Source: Flavobacterium sp. H122 | GTDB lineage: Bacteria; Bacteroidota; Bacteroidia; Flavobacteriales; Flavobacteriaceae | NCBI RefSeq assembly: GCF_004959765.1 | Contig: NZ_SJZD01000004.1 | Span: 169,064-233,063, forward strand | Reading direction: 5' to 3' | DNA: 64,000 nucleotides | Part shown: piece by piece, positions 1 through 7,941 of the stretch | How positions within the stretch are numbered: the first letter of the stretch is position 1 | How the letters are laid out: every line of letters starts with the position of its first letter | Translations under genes and position numbers: made by a program | The notes under the pieces: generated by a model | Databases searched by the model: none | The model's input: the letters and a program-made list of their open reading frames with translations, nothing else | What the model was told of the DNA's origin: nothing

Positions 1-1466
1 AAAATATTCTCTCCAAAAAAAGCTATATTCAGATTAGGAAATTTATACGAGGATTGTGTTGGATAAAACGGAAATTCATCAGTTGCCAACTCAAAATCAG
101 GCCCATTACCTGAACTTCCCGGTCCCTGAAGCCCTGAATTGTCTGATTGGTAATATTTGGCACCAATTAGAAAAGCATTGCTTTTAGTTAAGAAATCATA
201 TTTTTTCAAATACCTGGCTTCAGCTCCCCAGTTCACAAATTCACCAATAATCAAATCCCTTTCTGTACCTTGAATATCTTGATTAGAAACACGGTTGGAC
301 CTATACCCTAAAGCTTTTCTGGAAGCATTCAATCCAAATAACTGAAGAGAAAAATCGGCATTATCTTCAAATTTATGCTTAAAACGTAAAGCGAACAAAT
401 TCCAATTAATATCAAACCAGTTTCTGGAACGGTTACTTTGCGCAGGATCTTGATTAAACATATAATCCGTTAGACCTCCGGCCTGTTTTGCCAGATAATC
501 GAAATAAGTATAATCAAAATGCAATGACGTTTTTGGTGTAAACTGGTAATTCAGATTGGCAAAAAAAGTTTTAGCATCAAAATTTGAATTCGGGCGGAAA
601 CCATCACCTCTTTTAAAATTGTAAAAAGAATAATAACTGAATTTACCTTTGGTACCGCTCAAACTCGTGAAGTTGGAGAAAAAATCATAGGTAGCCCCAG
701 TAAATCGGGTAGTTACTTCCATTTCCTTCTGAACAGGTTTTTTCAGTTTAAAATTAACCATTCCACCAAACTGTGTTCCATATTGCAGTGAAGCCGCACC
801 GCGCACAATCTGGATTTCTTCCAAAGCTTCCGTAGGGGTGGCATAATAACTTTCGGGATAGCCTAAAACATCGGCACTGATATCATAATCGTTTTGACGG
901 GTATTAAAATTTGAGGTTCTATTAGGATCCAAACCACGGCCACCTATGGAAAGCTGCAAACCACCGTCATTACTTTCATTGATAGTCAACCCAACTACCT
1001 GTGAAAAAATCTGACGCGCATTGTTTGTTGCTTTATTCGCAGTCAATTTATTAACCTGAACAACTTCGGTTTTTTTTCCTGCATATATAGCGGTTTCCTC
1101 TATATCTTTCAGTTTTCGGATAGCCGTAAATCGCTCGCGTTGTCTTGTAATGACCACTTCAGAAAGATTTTTTAATTTTTCTAGTATTACTGTATAACTG
1201 CTTTCAGCGGACACAAAAGACTTTTCGAAAATCTGATAATCATCTTTATAAAAAACCAAATCATGAGATCTATTATCATTAATTTGAATTACAAATTCAC
1301 CTTGTTTATCAGTAAAAACTTTAAGACCCGTCGTTTTGTCGAATATTTCAACATATTCAAGACGCAAACCGCCCGAGGAAACAACATTACCTTTAATTAC
1401 CTGCGCAAAACTGTTAAAAGTCAGTAAAAATAAAACTGCAAAAAAACTATAATCCTTTAATTTCAT
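1..1466 (-). CDS. TonB-dependent outer membrane receptor (3' end beyond window)
   Basis: Outer-membrane active transporter for a metal chelate or similar substrate, powered by TonB. Reading down from the ATG at 1466 there are 488 open codons and no stop before the window edge. Visible in order: signal peptide ending SFAQ (about residue 22), a carboxypeptidase-regulatory-like domain (to about 105), a plug domain with IQIVRGAASLQYGTQFGG, and the first barrel strands rich in aromatic and Asn/Asp residues. The start overlaps the end of the upstream HTTM gene by 20 nt, so it is the last visible gene of the DUF4856-imelysin-HTTM operon. Iron is the likely cargo (inferred from the imelysin neighbour and the Fur-like sites upstream); the true ligand cannot be read from the sequence. 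Confidence 0.93.
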   Translation of the reverse strand, partial: MKLKDYSFFAVLFLLTFNSFAQVIKGNVVSSGGLRLEYVEIFDKTTGLKVFTDKQGEFVIQINDNRSHDLVFYKDDYQIFEKSFVSAESSYTVILEKLKNLSEVVITRQRERFTAIRKLKDIEETAIYAGKKTEVVQVNKLTANKATNNARQIFSQVVGLTINESNDGGLQLSIGGRGLDPNRTSNFNTRQNDYDISADVLGYPESYYATPTEALEEIQIVRGAASLQYGTQFGGMVNFKLKKPVQKEMEVTTRFTGATYDFFSNFTSLSGTKGKFSYYSFYNFKRGDGFRPNSNFDAKTFFANLNYQFTPKTSLHFDYTYFDYLAKQAGGLTDYMFNQDPAQSNRSRNWFDINWNLFALRFKHKFEDNADFSLQLFGLNASRKALGYRSNRVSNQDIQGTERDLIIGEFVNWGAEARYLKKYDFLTKSNAFLIGAKYYQSDNSGLQGPGSSGNGPDFELATDEFPFYPTQSSYKFPNLNIAFFGENI

Positions 1467-2814
1467 CTGTAAATGGGAGTATCCACGTTTTGTGTTTGAA
1501 TGATTCTTTTTCTTTAGCCAAATCGACATCAGGGTTTATATATCTTTGGCTTAAACGTCCGTTGAGAGCTACATAACTGTCCACGCGTACTTCTGGATCA
1601 GTTACGCCGGCTTTTTTATAATAATCTCTTAAAAAATGAGCATATTCTAAAATAAAATCAGGTTGAAAAGACATTTGCTTTTCCTGAAATGGTGTCAAAA
1701 ACTGACTGTTTTCAACCATAATTGTTTGTTTCGTTACAGAATCAGTCACTTTAAACTGGGTATAACCTGATTTTTCCATCAACATTACTCTCCAGGAAAA
1801 ACGGAAACCTTCTTCCGTCCAAAATAATTCACCCGGATACAATAAATATCTAAAAGGAAATGCCAATTGAATAACGAGAAACAAAACAATAAAACTCAAC
1901 TTAAGCTTATGGCTCAAAGTGAATTCATATAATAATGCCTTTCCATTTTCAAAGACTTTGAAATCAATTTTCAATACATTCCCTATCCAGAAAAGTATCT
2001 TTTTATGAAAATCCGAAGAAAAGAAAATCAGTGTACTGATAATCATCACATAAGGAAAAACACCTATAGGAAAAAGCATTTTGGTAAATACATGAAAAAA
2101 AACGACTAAGAAAAATCCAAGGATTCTTGTTCGTTTATAAAGCAACAGAAAAGGTATGGTTAAATCATATACTGCACCACACCAGCTAAAAGCATAATGT
2201 ATCCAGCTTTCATTAAAAAAACTACCCACAATTGGCATTCCTGAATTCATAGGCAGCCACATCTTTAAAGGCATCGCTTCTATCAACCAATCTGAATTAA
2301 GTTTTGCCAATCCGGCATAAAAATAAACAACACCTAAAATTAATTTTACAGCATCGACCGACCAAACAGGAATACGCTGATAATTTCGAGTAGAATTTTT
2401 ATAAGCATCAACCGAAAATGAAGCATTTGCGGGAAGAAAAATAAGCAGAAAAGCTACTATTGAAATAAAATAATAATGATTCAGATACGTCGTTTTATCC
2501 ATCAGTTCTATATAGGTAAAACTCAGAAAAAAAGTAACAGCAGCAATTCTGTATTTGTATCCTACAGCTAACAAAAGTGCTGATAAACCACAAACAGCAA
2601 ACAACAAATAAGTATAATTGCCTAAGGGTTTTATCCATTCAAAACCATAATATGTAAAATGAAACTGAGGTTTAATATAAAACTTTTCGATCCATCCAAA
2701 AGAGGCAAACCGAATCACACTAAAAAACATCATTAAACCAAACGCCAGCCTAAAAAAAGCCAGCGTTGCAGATTCGGTTGTAGTATTTAAATAATTTTTA
2801 AAACGTAGCAACAT
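1447..2814 (-). CDS. HTTM domain (vitamin K-dependent gamma-carboxylase-like) integral membrane protein
   Basis: 455-residue polytopic inner-membrane protein with about eight hydrophobic spans in the first 330 residues and a soluble C-terminal part. The segment DKTTYLNHYYF and the following membrane helices match the HTTM fold shared with vertebrate gamma-glutamyl carboxylase. The activity of bacterial homologues is mostly unknown. It starts 2 nt after the imelysin gene stop and overlaps the TonB receptor start, so it is translationally linked to both. In Bacteroidota the combination with imelysin and a TonB receptor recurs (from memory), which points to a role in metal or haem acquisition or in modifying a partner lipoprotein. 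The family call is firm, the function is inferred. Confidence 0.85.
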   Translation of the reverse strand: MLLRFKNYLNTTTESATLAFFRLAFGLMMFFSVIRFASFGWIEKFYIKPQFHFTYYGFEWIKPLGNYTYLLFAVCGLSALLLAVGYKYRIAAVTFFLSFTYIELMDKTTYLNHYYFISIVAFLLIFLPANASFSVDAYKNSTRNYQRIPVWSVDAVKLILGVVYFYAGLAKLNSDWLIEAMPLKMWLPMNSGMPIVGSFFNESWIHYAFSWCGAVYDLTIPFLLLYKRTRILGFFLVVFFHVFTKMLFPIGVFPYVMIISTLIFFSSDFHKKILFWIGNVLKIDFKVFENGKALLYEFTLSHKLKLSFIVLFLVIQLAFPFRYLLYPGELFWTEEGFRFSWRVMLMEKSGYTQFKVTDSVTKQTIMVENSQFLTPFQEKQMSFQPDFILEYAHFLRDYYKKAGVTDPEVRVDSYVALNGRLSQRYINPDVDLAKEKESFKHKTWILPFTDEIKGL

Positions 2815-2816
2815 AA

Positions 2817-3929
2817 TTAATCACCATCAGCATCGACATAATCAACAGTAATATTTAAAGCAGGCATCATGTCTGTTTTAAAATATATTACATTCCATTG
2901 CAATTGATCAAATGCAGTGATCATTTTAGAATTATCTGAAAAAATCTGTTCAGAAAAACTATCATTTAATTGTGCAGTAGTTGTAAAAATTGCAGCAAAT
3001 TTAGCGTTAATAATATCACTCAGTTTTTGACCATCTTTCACAACATTAAGATGATCCAAATATTCTTTAAGACCTGCACCTGTAGTTGAAGAAGCGAAAT
3101 GCTTACCATTAAAGAAATTTTGGGTTGCAGTTATCCCTTCATTTAATAATAATTTCGATATATCATTCTTGTAATATGCTTCTACTTTATTTGAATAAGT
3201 GGTACCACTTGAATAAACTCCGGCAGGAATACCCACTTTTCCGGCACGCACGTTTTTTTCGTAATTCTTCACGAAAACATTTACCATCTTATTTACTGAA
3301 CTGGTCACAGAATTTCCATTACTTGCGATAAAGTTATTTCTATAAGTATTTTTCCAATCGTTTGTGATTAGGTCTGAAGTATCCTTCAATTTAGTGACTA
3401 AATCTATCAGATATTGTTTGTATTTTACAGCATTTACATTAGTAGTATAAAACGCTGTTATAGCCTCGTCATCAGCTCCAAGTCCGTTGATCATATAATC
3501 TACTGCCGGAAAACCTTGCTTGTCAATTTGCGTTAATGAAGCTAAATTATAACCTCCATTAGCAATATTATTCTCAATTTCAACAGCATTCGTAGGATAA
3601 ACATTAGTGAAACTCACAAAACTGATTTCTTCGGCTTTACCTATTTCATATAACGAAACATGTTGAAAAGCTTTATAAGCATCCAACCATGCTGTTCTTA
3701 CTTCGGTAAGTGCATCAACAGTAGGAGCATTTGTAAACGATTCTACTTTGGATTTTAAAATGCCGGCTTTAGCCTGATAATTTTCAAATGATGGAATAAT
3801 AATATTATCAGACCAGTTAGTCAGTAAATTAGTTCTATTATAATTATCTCCGGTTGTATCTGAGCTTTCACCTCCGGAACAAGCAATAATTATAAGTAAG
3901 AGACCTATTAATAAAAGTATTTTTTTCAT
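2817..3929 (-). CDS. Imelysin-like (peptidase M75 family) lipoprotein, iron-regulated type
   Basis: 370-residue lipoprotein with a lipobox ending IIIAC (Cys17), followed by a helical imelysin-type domain. Imelysin family proteins are induced by iron limitation and belong to iron uptake loci. The family's GxHxxE metal motif should lie near residues 139-144, but here it reads GFPAVD, so both His and Glu are replaced. The protein is therefore probably a non-catalytic binding protein; the alteration is visible, the consequence inferred. It lies 2 nt upstream of the HTTM gene. The 67-nt gap before it contains a terminator-like hairpin and a TAACTTTG -7 element, so it may also be transcribed separately from DUF4856. 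Confidence 0.88.
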   Translation of the reverse strand: MKKILLLIGLLLIIIACSGGESSDTTGDNYNRTNLLTNWSDNIIIPSFENYQAKAGILKSKVESFTNAPTVDALTEVRTAWLDAYKAFQHVSLYEIGKAEEISFVSFTNVYPTNAVEIENNIANGGYNLASLTQIDKQGFPAVDYMINGLGADDEAITAFYTTNVNAVKYKQYLIDLVTKLKDTSDLITNDWKNTYRNNFIASNGNSVTSSVNKMVNVFVKNYEKNVRAGKVGIPAGVYSSGTTYSNKVEAYYKNDISKLLLNEGITATQNFFNGKHFASSTTGAGLKEYLDHLNVVKDGQKLSDIINAKFAAIFTTTAQLNDSFSEQIFSDNSKMITAFDQLQWNVIYFKTDMMPALNITVDYVDADGD

Positions 3930-3945
3930 TTTTTGAAAATTTTTG

Positions 3946-3953
3946 CAAAGTTA
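3946..3953 (-). promoter_or_regulatory. Possible secondary -7 element for the imelysin-HTTM-TonB genes
   Basis: TAACTTTG on the minus strand fits the Bacteroidota -7 consensus TAnnTTTG, 16 nt from the imelysin start codon. No TTG is found at the usual spacing, so this is a weak call. Confidence 0.35.
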
Positions 3954-3954
3954 C

Positions 3955-3985
3955 AAAAAAGCAGAGAAAGTATTCCCTGCTTTTT
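3955..3985 (-). terminator. Terminator or attenuator between DUF4856 and imelysin genes
   Basis: AAAAAGCAG pairs with CTGCTTTTT across a 12-nt loop, followed by a T-run on the minus strand. It sits just after the DUF4856 stop, so it could reduce read-through and make the first lipoprotein more abundant than the downstream genes. Confidence 0.6.
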
Positions 3986-3996
3986 ATCATATTAAT

Positions 3997-5220
3997 CTAG
4001 TTTACAGTTTGTGCCTGCGCAACAGTAAATCCAAATTTATTTGCTATTTGTAAAGCTAAACCATCTAAATTGTTATTCAGGTAATCTAAATCCCAAAGTC
4101 CGTTTGTTCCACCCATCAATTCAGTCAATATTGCATCAACATCATCTTTAGATATAAAAGGATTGTTAGTCCCTGGCTTATTCGTATATCTTAAACTCAT
4201 AATAAAGCCATAACCTTCTGATAAAGCATGGAATGCTTTGATACCATTATCCCCTGCAGTCAATTTGGCTTTCCCTTCTTTCAAATAGTAAACCGCTCTT
4301 ACCGCAGCCACTAAAGCTAATTTATTTTTTATAATTTTAATTTGCTCATTTCGGGTTACGTAATCACCAGCTACAATTGCCGCTCTACCTTTTCTAAAAG
4401 CCAGATTAATATCTTCCTTCACCGTTCCGAAATCAGAATCAGCATCAACCTGGTTAATATAACTGCTCCAAAATTTATAAACAGGACTAGCACCAGCAAC
4501 ATCGGCACCATAAACATAGCCATAGGCCTCATCCCAAAGATGCTCCATTTTAGTGTAGTTTTTATCACCATCTAAAACTTTATCATCATTATTTTTCTTA
4601 TTACTTCCTTCATCAAGAACAGCAAGACTCAAATAATTATTTACAATTTGATCCATAAAACAAGCTCCCATCAGTCCTTTAAGCATAATTTGCTGTGGCT
4701 CCAATCCGTTTGCAGCATACAATCTTTTTGATGAACCATCTAAATAAACACCTGCAACACCTGCTGCTGCTGCATCTCCATTACTTGCTGCTTTTGCATT
4801 ATCAAACTGTGTTTCAAAAAAAGCTCTAACATTAATTTGTTCATCCGTAGAACCGCCACCACCAAAATTTCCAAAAAAATCTTTTGACGCAGCAGTCTTA
4901 TCTTTCAACTGTTTTGTAGTCGCTGCATTTAAATCAGCATTTGCAAAAGGAGCATTTACATTAGCATACATGTTTGACAATTTAGCATCATCCACAAGAG
5001 AAGCAGAAGCTGCCTGATCTTTAATGTAATTACCCATTTCATCCAACATTTTAATTCTATTGGTTTGTCCTCCAAAATCTACAGTAGTAGCAGCATTTCT
5101 TTCAAATGTATAGGTCTCAGGAACTGTATAATTAAATTCAGGTTGGTTATCATCTGAACAAGAAGTCACAAAAATAGCCATAACAGGCAATGAAGCTAAA
5201 AGGGCATTTTTAAAATTCAT
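3997..5220 (-). CDS. DUF4856 domain lipoprotein
   Basis: 407-residue lipoprotein with a signal sequence ending VTSC (Cys21) and acidic residues just after the cysteine, which in Bacteroidota favours surface exposure. It then has the DUF4856 start pattern (YTFERNAATTVDFGGQTNRI). The family has no assigned biochemical role but is seen beside imelysin-like lipoproteins and TonB receptors in Flavobacteria (family knowledge). It is first in the operon, behind a clear promoter and Fur-like repeats. An extracytoplasmic iron or haem binding partner of the TonB receptor is a reasonable inference. Confidence 0.88.
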   Translation of the reverse strand: MNFKNALLASLPVMAIFVTSCSDDNQPEFNYTVPETYTFERNAATTVDFGGQTNRIKMLDEMGNYIKDQAASASLVDDAKLSNMYANVNAPFANADLNAATTKQLKDKTAASKDFFGNFGGGGSTDEQINVRAFFETQFDNAKAASNGDAAAAGVAGVYLDGSSKRLYAANGLEPQQIMLKGLMGACFMDQIVNNYLSLAVLDEGSNKKNNDDKVLDGDKNYTKMEHLWDEAYGYVYGADVAGASPVYKFWSSYINQVDADSDFGTVKEDINLAFRKGRAAIVAGDYVTRNEQIKIIKNKLALVAAVRAVYYLKEGKAKLTAGDNGIKAFHALSEGYGFIMSLRYTNKPGTNNPFISKDDVDAILTELMGGTNGLWDLDYLNNNLDGLALQIANKFGFTVAQAQTVN

Positions 5221-5258
5221 ATAGTGTTTTATTTAGATTGAATTAAAATAATTTGATG

Positions 5259-5289
5259 CAAATATACAGACTCATTCTAAATAACTCAA
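5259..5289 (-). promoter_or_regulatory. Promoter of the DUF4856-imelysin-HTTM-TonB operon
   Basis: On the minus strand a TTG (5287-5289) and TATATTTG (5259-5266) are separated by 20 nt, which matches the Bacteroidota -33/-7 architecture. Transcription would begin about 30 nt before the DUF4856 start codon. Confidence 0.75.
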
Positions 5290-5315
5290 AATTTATTTAG
5301 ATTATTTTTAAATAA
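5276..5315. promoter_or_regulatory. Candidate Fur operator(s)
   Basis: Two overlapping dyads cover the -33 region. TCTAAATAA (5276-5284) and TTATTTAGA (5293-5301) are a perfect 9-bp inverted pair. The second half also pairs with TAAATAA (5309-5315), making a 23-bp imperfect palindrome at 5293-5315. The AT-rich TTATTTAGA half-site resembles Fur-type boxes, and the position would block RNA polymerase. Fur as the binder is an inference from sequence and from the iron-type operon. Confidence 0.55.
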
Positions 5316-5421
5316 CAAAACACGAGTTTGATATTCAATTATTTATAAATAAAACTAAATAAAGAGCAGAAATCCTACATTAAACTAAAACAGAATACAG
5401 TCTTTTAAATGTAAAAAAAGA

Positions 5422-6291
5422 TTAATGATACACCGTAAAAATTTTCAAAGCCTCGTTATAAGCACTTTCAAAACTCATAGCACTTAAATTATGATCTGCC
5501 TTTTGGGTAGTGAAATACGACAGTAATTTTTCTGTTGGCATATTACCTGTAAGCTTATCTGTAGCCATAGGACAACCTCCAAAACCTTGCATTGCCCCAT
5601 CAAAACGGCGGCATCCTGCCTTATAAGCGGCATCAACTTTCTCGTGCCATTTGTCCGGTGTAGTATGCAGATGCGCCCCAAACTCAACGTTAGGGTATTT
5701 TGGAATTAAATTAGAGAACAAATATTCTATAACTTCAGGAGTTGAAGAGCCGATAGTATCAGAAAGTGATAAAATTTTAACACCCAGTGAAGCCAATTTC
5801 TCTGCCCACTCTCCTACTATTTCAACATTCCATGGATCACCGTAAGGATTTCCAAACCCCATAGAAATATATGTCACCACTTCTTTATTGCTTTTGTCTG
5901 CAATATTTAAAATTTCCTGAAGCGTAATTAAGGATTCTGCAATTGTTTTGTGCGTATTCCGCATTTGAAAATTTTCAGAAATCGAAAAAGGAAAACCTAA
6001 ATAATTGATTTCTGGGTGTACCGAAGCATTTTCAGCACCTTGTGTATTAGCAATTATTGCCAGGAGTTTACTTTCTGTTTTAGACAAATCCAACTTTGAC
6101 AAAACTTCGGCCGTGTCCTGCATTTGAGGAATCGCTTTTGCCGAAACAAAGCTGCCAAAATCAATGGTATCAAAGCCTACACGCAATAACGATTGAATGT
6201 ATTGTACTTTTTTATCTGTTGGAATAAAATCTTTTATACCCTGCATTGCATCGCGTGGGCATTCGATAAGTTTAATTTTTTCGGCGTTCAT
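5422..6291 (-). CDS. Hydroxymethylglutaryl-CoA lyase
   Basis: 289 residues, cytoplasmic. It cleaves HMG-CoA to acetoacetate and acetyl-CoA, the last step of leucine catabolism. Visible features of the DRE-TIM metallolyase fold are the N-terminal PRD (Arg13-Asp14), the metal-binding HLHT (207-210) and the family signature GFGGCP (236-241), whose Cys240 is the expected catalytic cysteine. Length is normal for bacterial forms. It lies 20 nt downstream of pyrD on the same strand, so they are probably cotranscribed although the pathways differ. Other DRE-TIM enzymes are less likely because of the GFGGCP motif. Confidence 0.92.
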   Translation of the reverse strand: MNAEKIKLIECPRDAMQGIKDFIPTDKKVQYIQSLLRVGFDTIDFGSFVSAKAIPQMQDTAEVLSKLDLSKTESKLLAIIANTQGAENASVHPEINYLGFPFSISENFQMRNTHKTIAESLITLQEILNIADKSNKEVVTYISMGFGNPYGDPWNVEIVGEWAEKLASLGVKILSLSDTIGSSTPEVIEYLFSNLIPKYPNVEFGAHLHTTPDKWHEKVDAAYKAGCRRFDGAMQGFGGCPMATDKLTGNMPTEKLLSYFTTQKADHNLSAMSFESAYNEALKIFTVYH

Positions 6292-6311
6292 AAGTTCAAA
6301 AATATAACTAT

Positions 6312-7358
6312 TTACGCTTTTTCTAAAATCTTTTTGTTAATTGCTTTAACTAGAGCAGGTCCTTCGTATATAAAACCGGTATACAATTGCACTAAACTTG
6401 CACCTGCATCCAACTTTTCGATAGCATCTTCAGCAGTATGAATACCACCTACTCCTATAATTGGAAATGCTTTATTACTCTTTTCAGAAAGAAAACGAAT
6501 TACTTCAGTTGAACGTTTTGTTAATGGCTTACCTGACAATCCTCCTGTTTCAACTTTATTAGCCGATTGTAATCCCTCTCTTGAAATAGTTGTATTCGTA
6601 GCAATAACACCCGCAATTTTAGAATCTTTTACAATTTCTATAATATCTAAAAGTTGGTCATCAGTCAGATCCGGGGCAATTTTTAATAAAATTGGTTTTT
6701 GTTTTTGCCCTTCGACTCCGCTCAGGGTGACACTTTTTTTATCATTTAGCTCTTGCAAAGTCAGCAAAAGCTTTGTCAATGGTTCTTTATCTTGTAATTC
6801 ACGTAAACCTGGCGTATTAGGCGAACTTACATTCACCACAAAATAATCAACATAATCATACAAAGCTTCAAAACAAATTTCATAATCCTTTACGGCTTCT
6901 TCATTAGGCGTCACTTTATTTTTGCCAATATTTCCACCAATAAGCACTCCATTATTCTTTTTTAAACGTTCCACAGCTTCTAAAACGCCACCGTTATTGA
7001 ACCCCATGCGATTTATAATAGCCGAATCTTCTAACAAACGGAACAAACGTTTTTTAGGATTACCCTCCTGTGCTTTTGGGGTTAAGGTCCCTATTTCGAT
7101 AAAACCAAAACCAAAATTTGATAATTCTTGATACAGCTTGGCATCTTTATCAAAACCAGCAGCTAAACCAATAGGATTTTTAAATTTTAAGCCAAAAACT
7201 TCACGTTCCAAGCGTTGATCATTTACATGATACATCGAACGAATTAACGTCGAAACTCCTGGTATTTTATTAATAAAACGGATAGAAGAAAAAGAAAAAT
7301 GATGTATTTCCTCTGGATCAAATCCAAAAAGAATGGGTCTAATAAGTGATTTGTACAT
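6312..7358 (-). CDS. pyrD: Quinone-dependent dihydroorotate dehydrogenase (class 2)
   Basis: 348-residue membrane-associated flavoprotein that oxidises dihydroorotate to orotate with quinone as acceptor, in pyrimidine synthesis. Class 2 features are the N-terminal helical extension (residues 1-45), the catalytic segment [14 protein letters not shown] (176-189) and FMN-binding GVGGI near residue 302. Residues 209-220 ([12 protein letters not shown]) are encoded by a copy of a dispersed repeat inserted in frame between the catalytic loop and the following strand; normal PyrD has a shorter linker there. The enzyme is probably still active because the insertion lies in a surface loop (inferred). 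Confidence 0.95.
   Translation of the reverse strand: MYKSLIRPILFGFDPEEIHHFSFSSIRFINKIPGVSTLIRSMYHVNDQRLEREVFGLKFKNPIGLAAGFDKDAKLYQELSNFGFGFIEIGTLTPKAQEGNPKKRLFRLLEDSAIINRMGFNNGGVLEAVERLKKNNGVLIGGNIGKNKVTPNEEAVKDYEICFEALYDYVDYFVVNVSSPNTPGLRELQDKEPLTKLLLTLQELNDKKSVTLSGVEGQKQKPILLKIAPDLTDDQLLDIIEIVKDSKIAGVIATNTTISREGLQSANKVETGGLSGKPLTKRSTEVIRFLSEKSNKAFPIIGVGGIHTAEDAIEKLDAGASLVQLYTGFIYEGPALVKAINKKILEKA
6707..6733. repeat. Intragenic REP-like element inside pyrD
   Basis: A short sequence containing CTTCGACTCCGCTCAG lies in frame in pyrD and encodes VTLSGVEG. Related cores occur at 9901-9920 and 30305-30320, both outside genes, so this belongs to a dispersed family. Confidence 0.7.
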
Positions 7359-7377
7359 AATGTGTTGTGTTGTTGTG

Positions 7378-7385
7378 CAAAAATA
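7378..7385 (-). promoter_or_regulatory. -7 element upstream of pyrD
   Basis: TATTTTTG on the minus strand, 20 nt before the pyrD start codon, fits TAnnTTTG. No TTG was found at a good distance. Confidence 0.4.
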
Positions 7386-7539
7386 AAGATTAGTCCGCAG
7401 AATTTAGAATTAAAATCAACGAATATCAAATCTCATCCAAAACACAACCGTAATAAAATGATATTCAACGTTTTAATTAATTAAAAAAGTTTTATAATTA
7501 CCTTTGTGATACATTTTGTTTAATTAAAACCTTACGATC

Positions 7540-7836
7540 ATGTTCATTGTCAGAGAAATTTTTCATTTGCAATTTGGACGTTATAAAGAAGCCAAAGCAT
7601 TATTAGATGAAGCCATCACCAAAGGATTGATAAAGCTCCCTGAAGGAGGTAAATTCCTTACCGATTTTACGGGACCAGGCTATCGCTTGATTTTTGAGTC
7701 GCCTTATAAGACCCTTGCCGATTTTGAAACCGATTTAGCCCGTGAAATGAGTGCCGAGGCATGGAAAGACTGGTATGAACGTTTTAAACCTTATGTTAAC
7801 CATTCGCAAAGAGAAATTCTTAAACAAGTGGGATAA
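7540..7836 (+). CDS. Small conserved protein, probable dimeric alpha/beta-barrel (NIPSNAP/ABM-like)
   Basis: 98 residues, no signal peptide or membrane segment. The pattern (beta-rich MFIVREIFHLQFG, a helix EAKALLDEAIT, then YRLIFESPYKTLADFETDL and a closing helix with EAWKDWYERFKPYV) looks like one ferredoxin-like repeat of the dimeric alpha/beta-barrel fold. No catalytic residues stand out. A TACCTTTG -7 element lies at 7499-7506. It is transcribed divergently from pyrD and alone. The fold is inferred from pattern only and the function is not known. Confidence 0.7.
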   Translation: MFIVREIFHLQFGRYKEAKALLDEAITKGLIKLPEGGKFLTDFTGPGYRLIFESPYKTLADFETDLAREMSAEAWKDWYERFKPYVNHSQREILKQVG

Positions 7837-7911
7837 ATTCATTGGTTTATAAATTATCTTAAATGGGGTGATGTAGTTGCTTTTTGGAGTCTGTGATTTC
7901 AAATAAGCTTG

Positions 7912-7919
7912 TATATTTG
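7912..7919 (+). promoter_or_regulatory. -7 element of pepT
   Basis: TATATTTG is an exact match to TAnnTTTG, 22 nt before the pepT start. The nearest upstream TTG (7884-7886) is 25 nt away, slightly more than usual. Confidence 0.55.
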
Positions 7920-7941
7920 TGTCTCTTAAAAAATACACATT

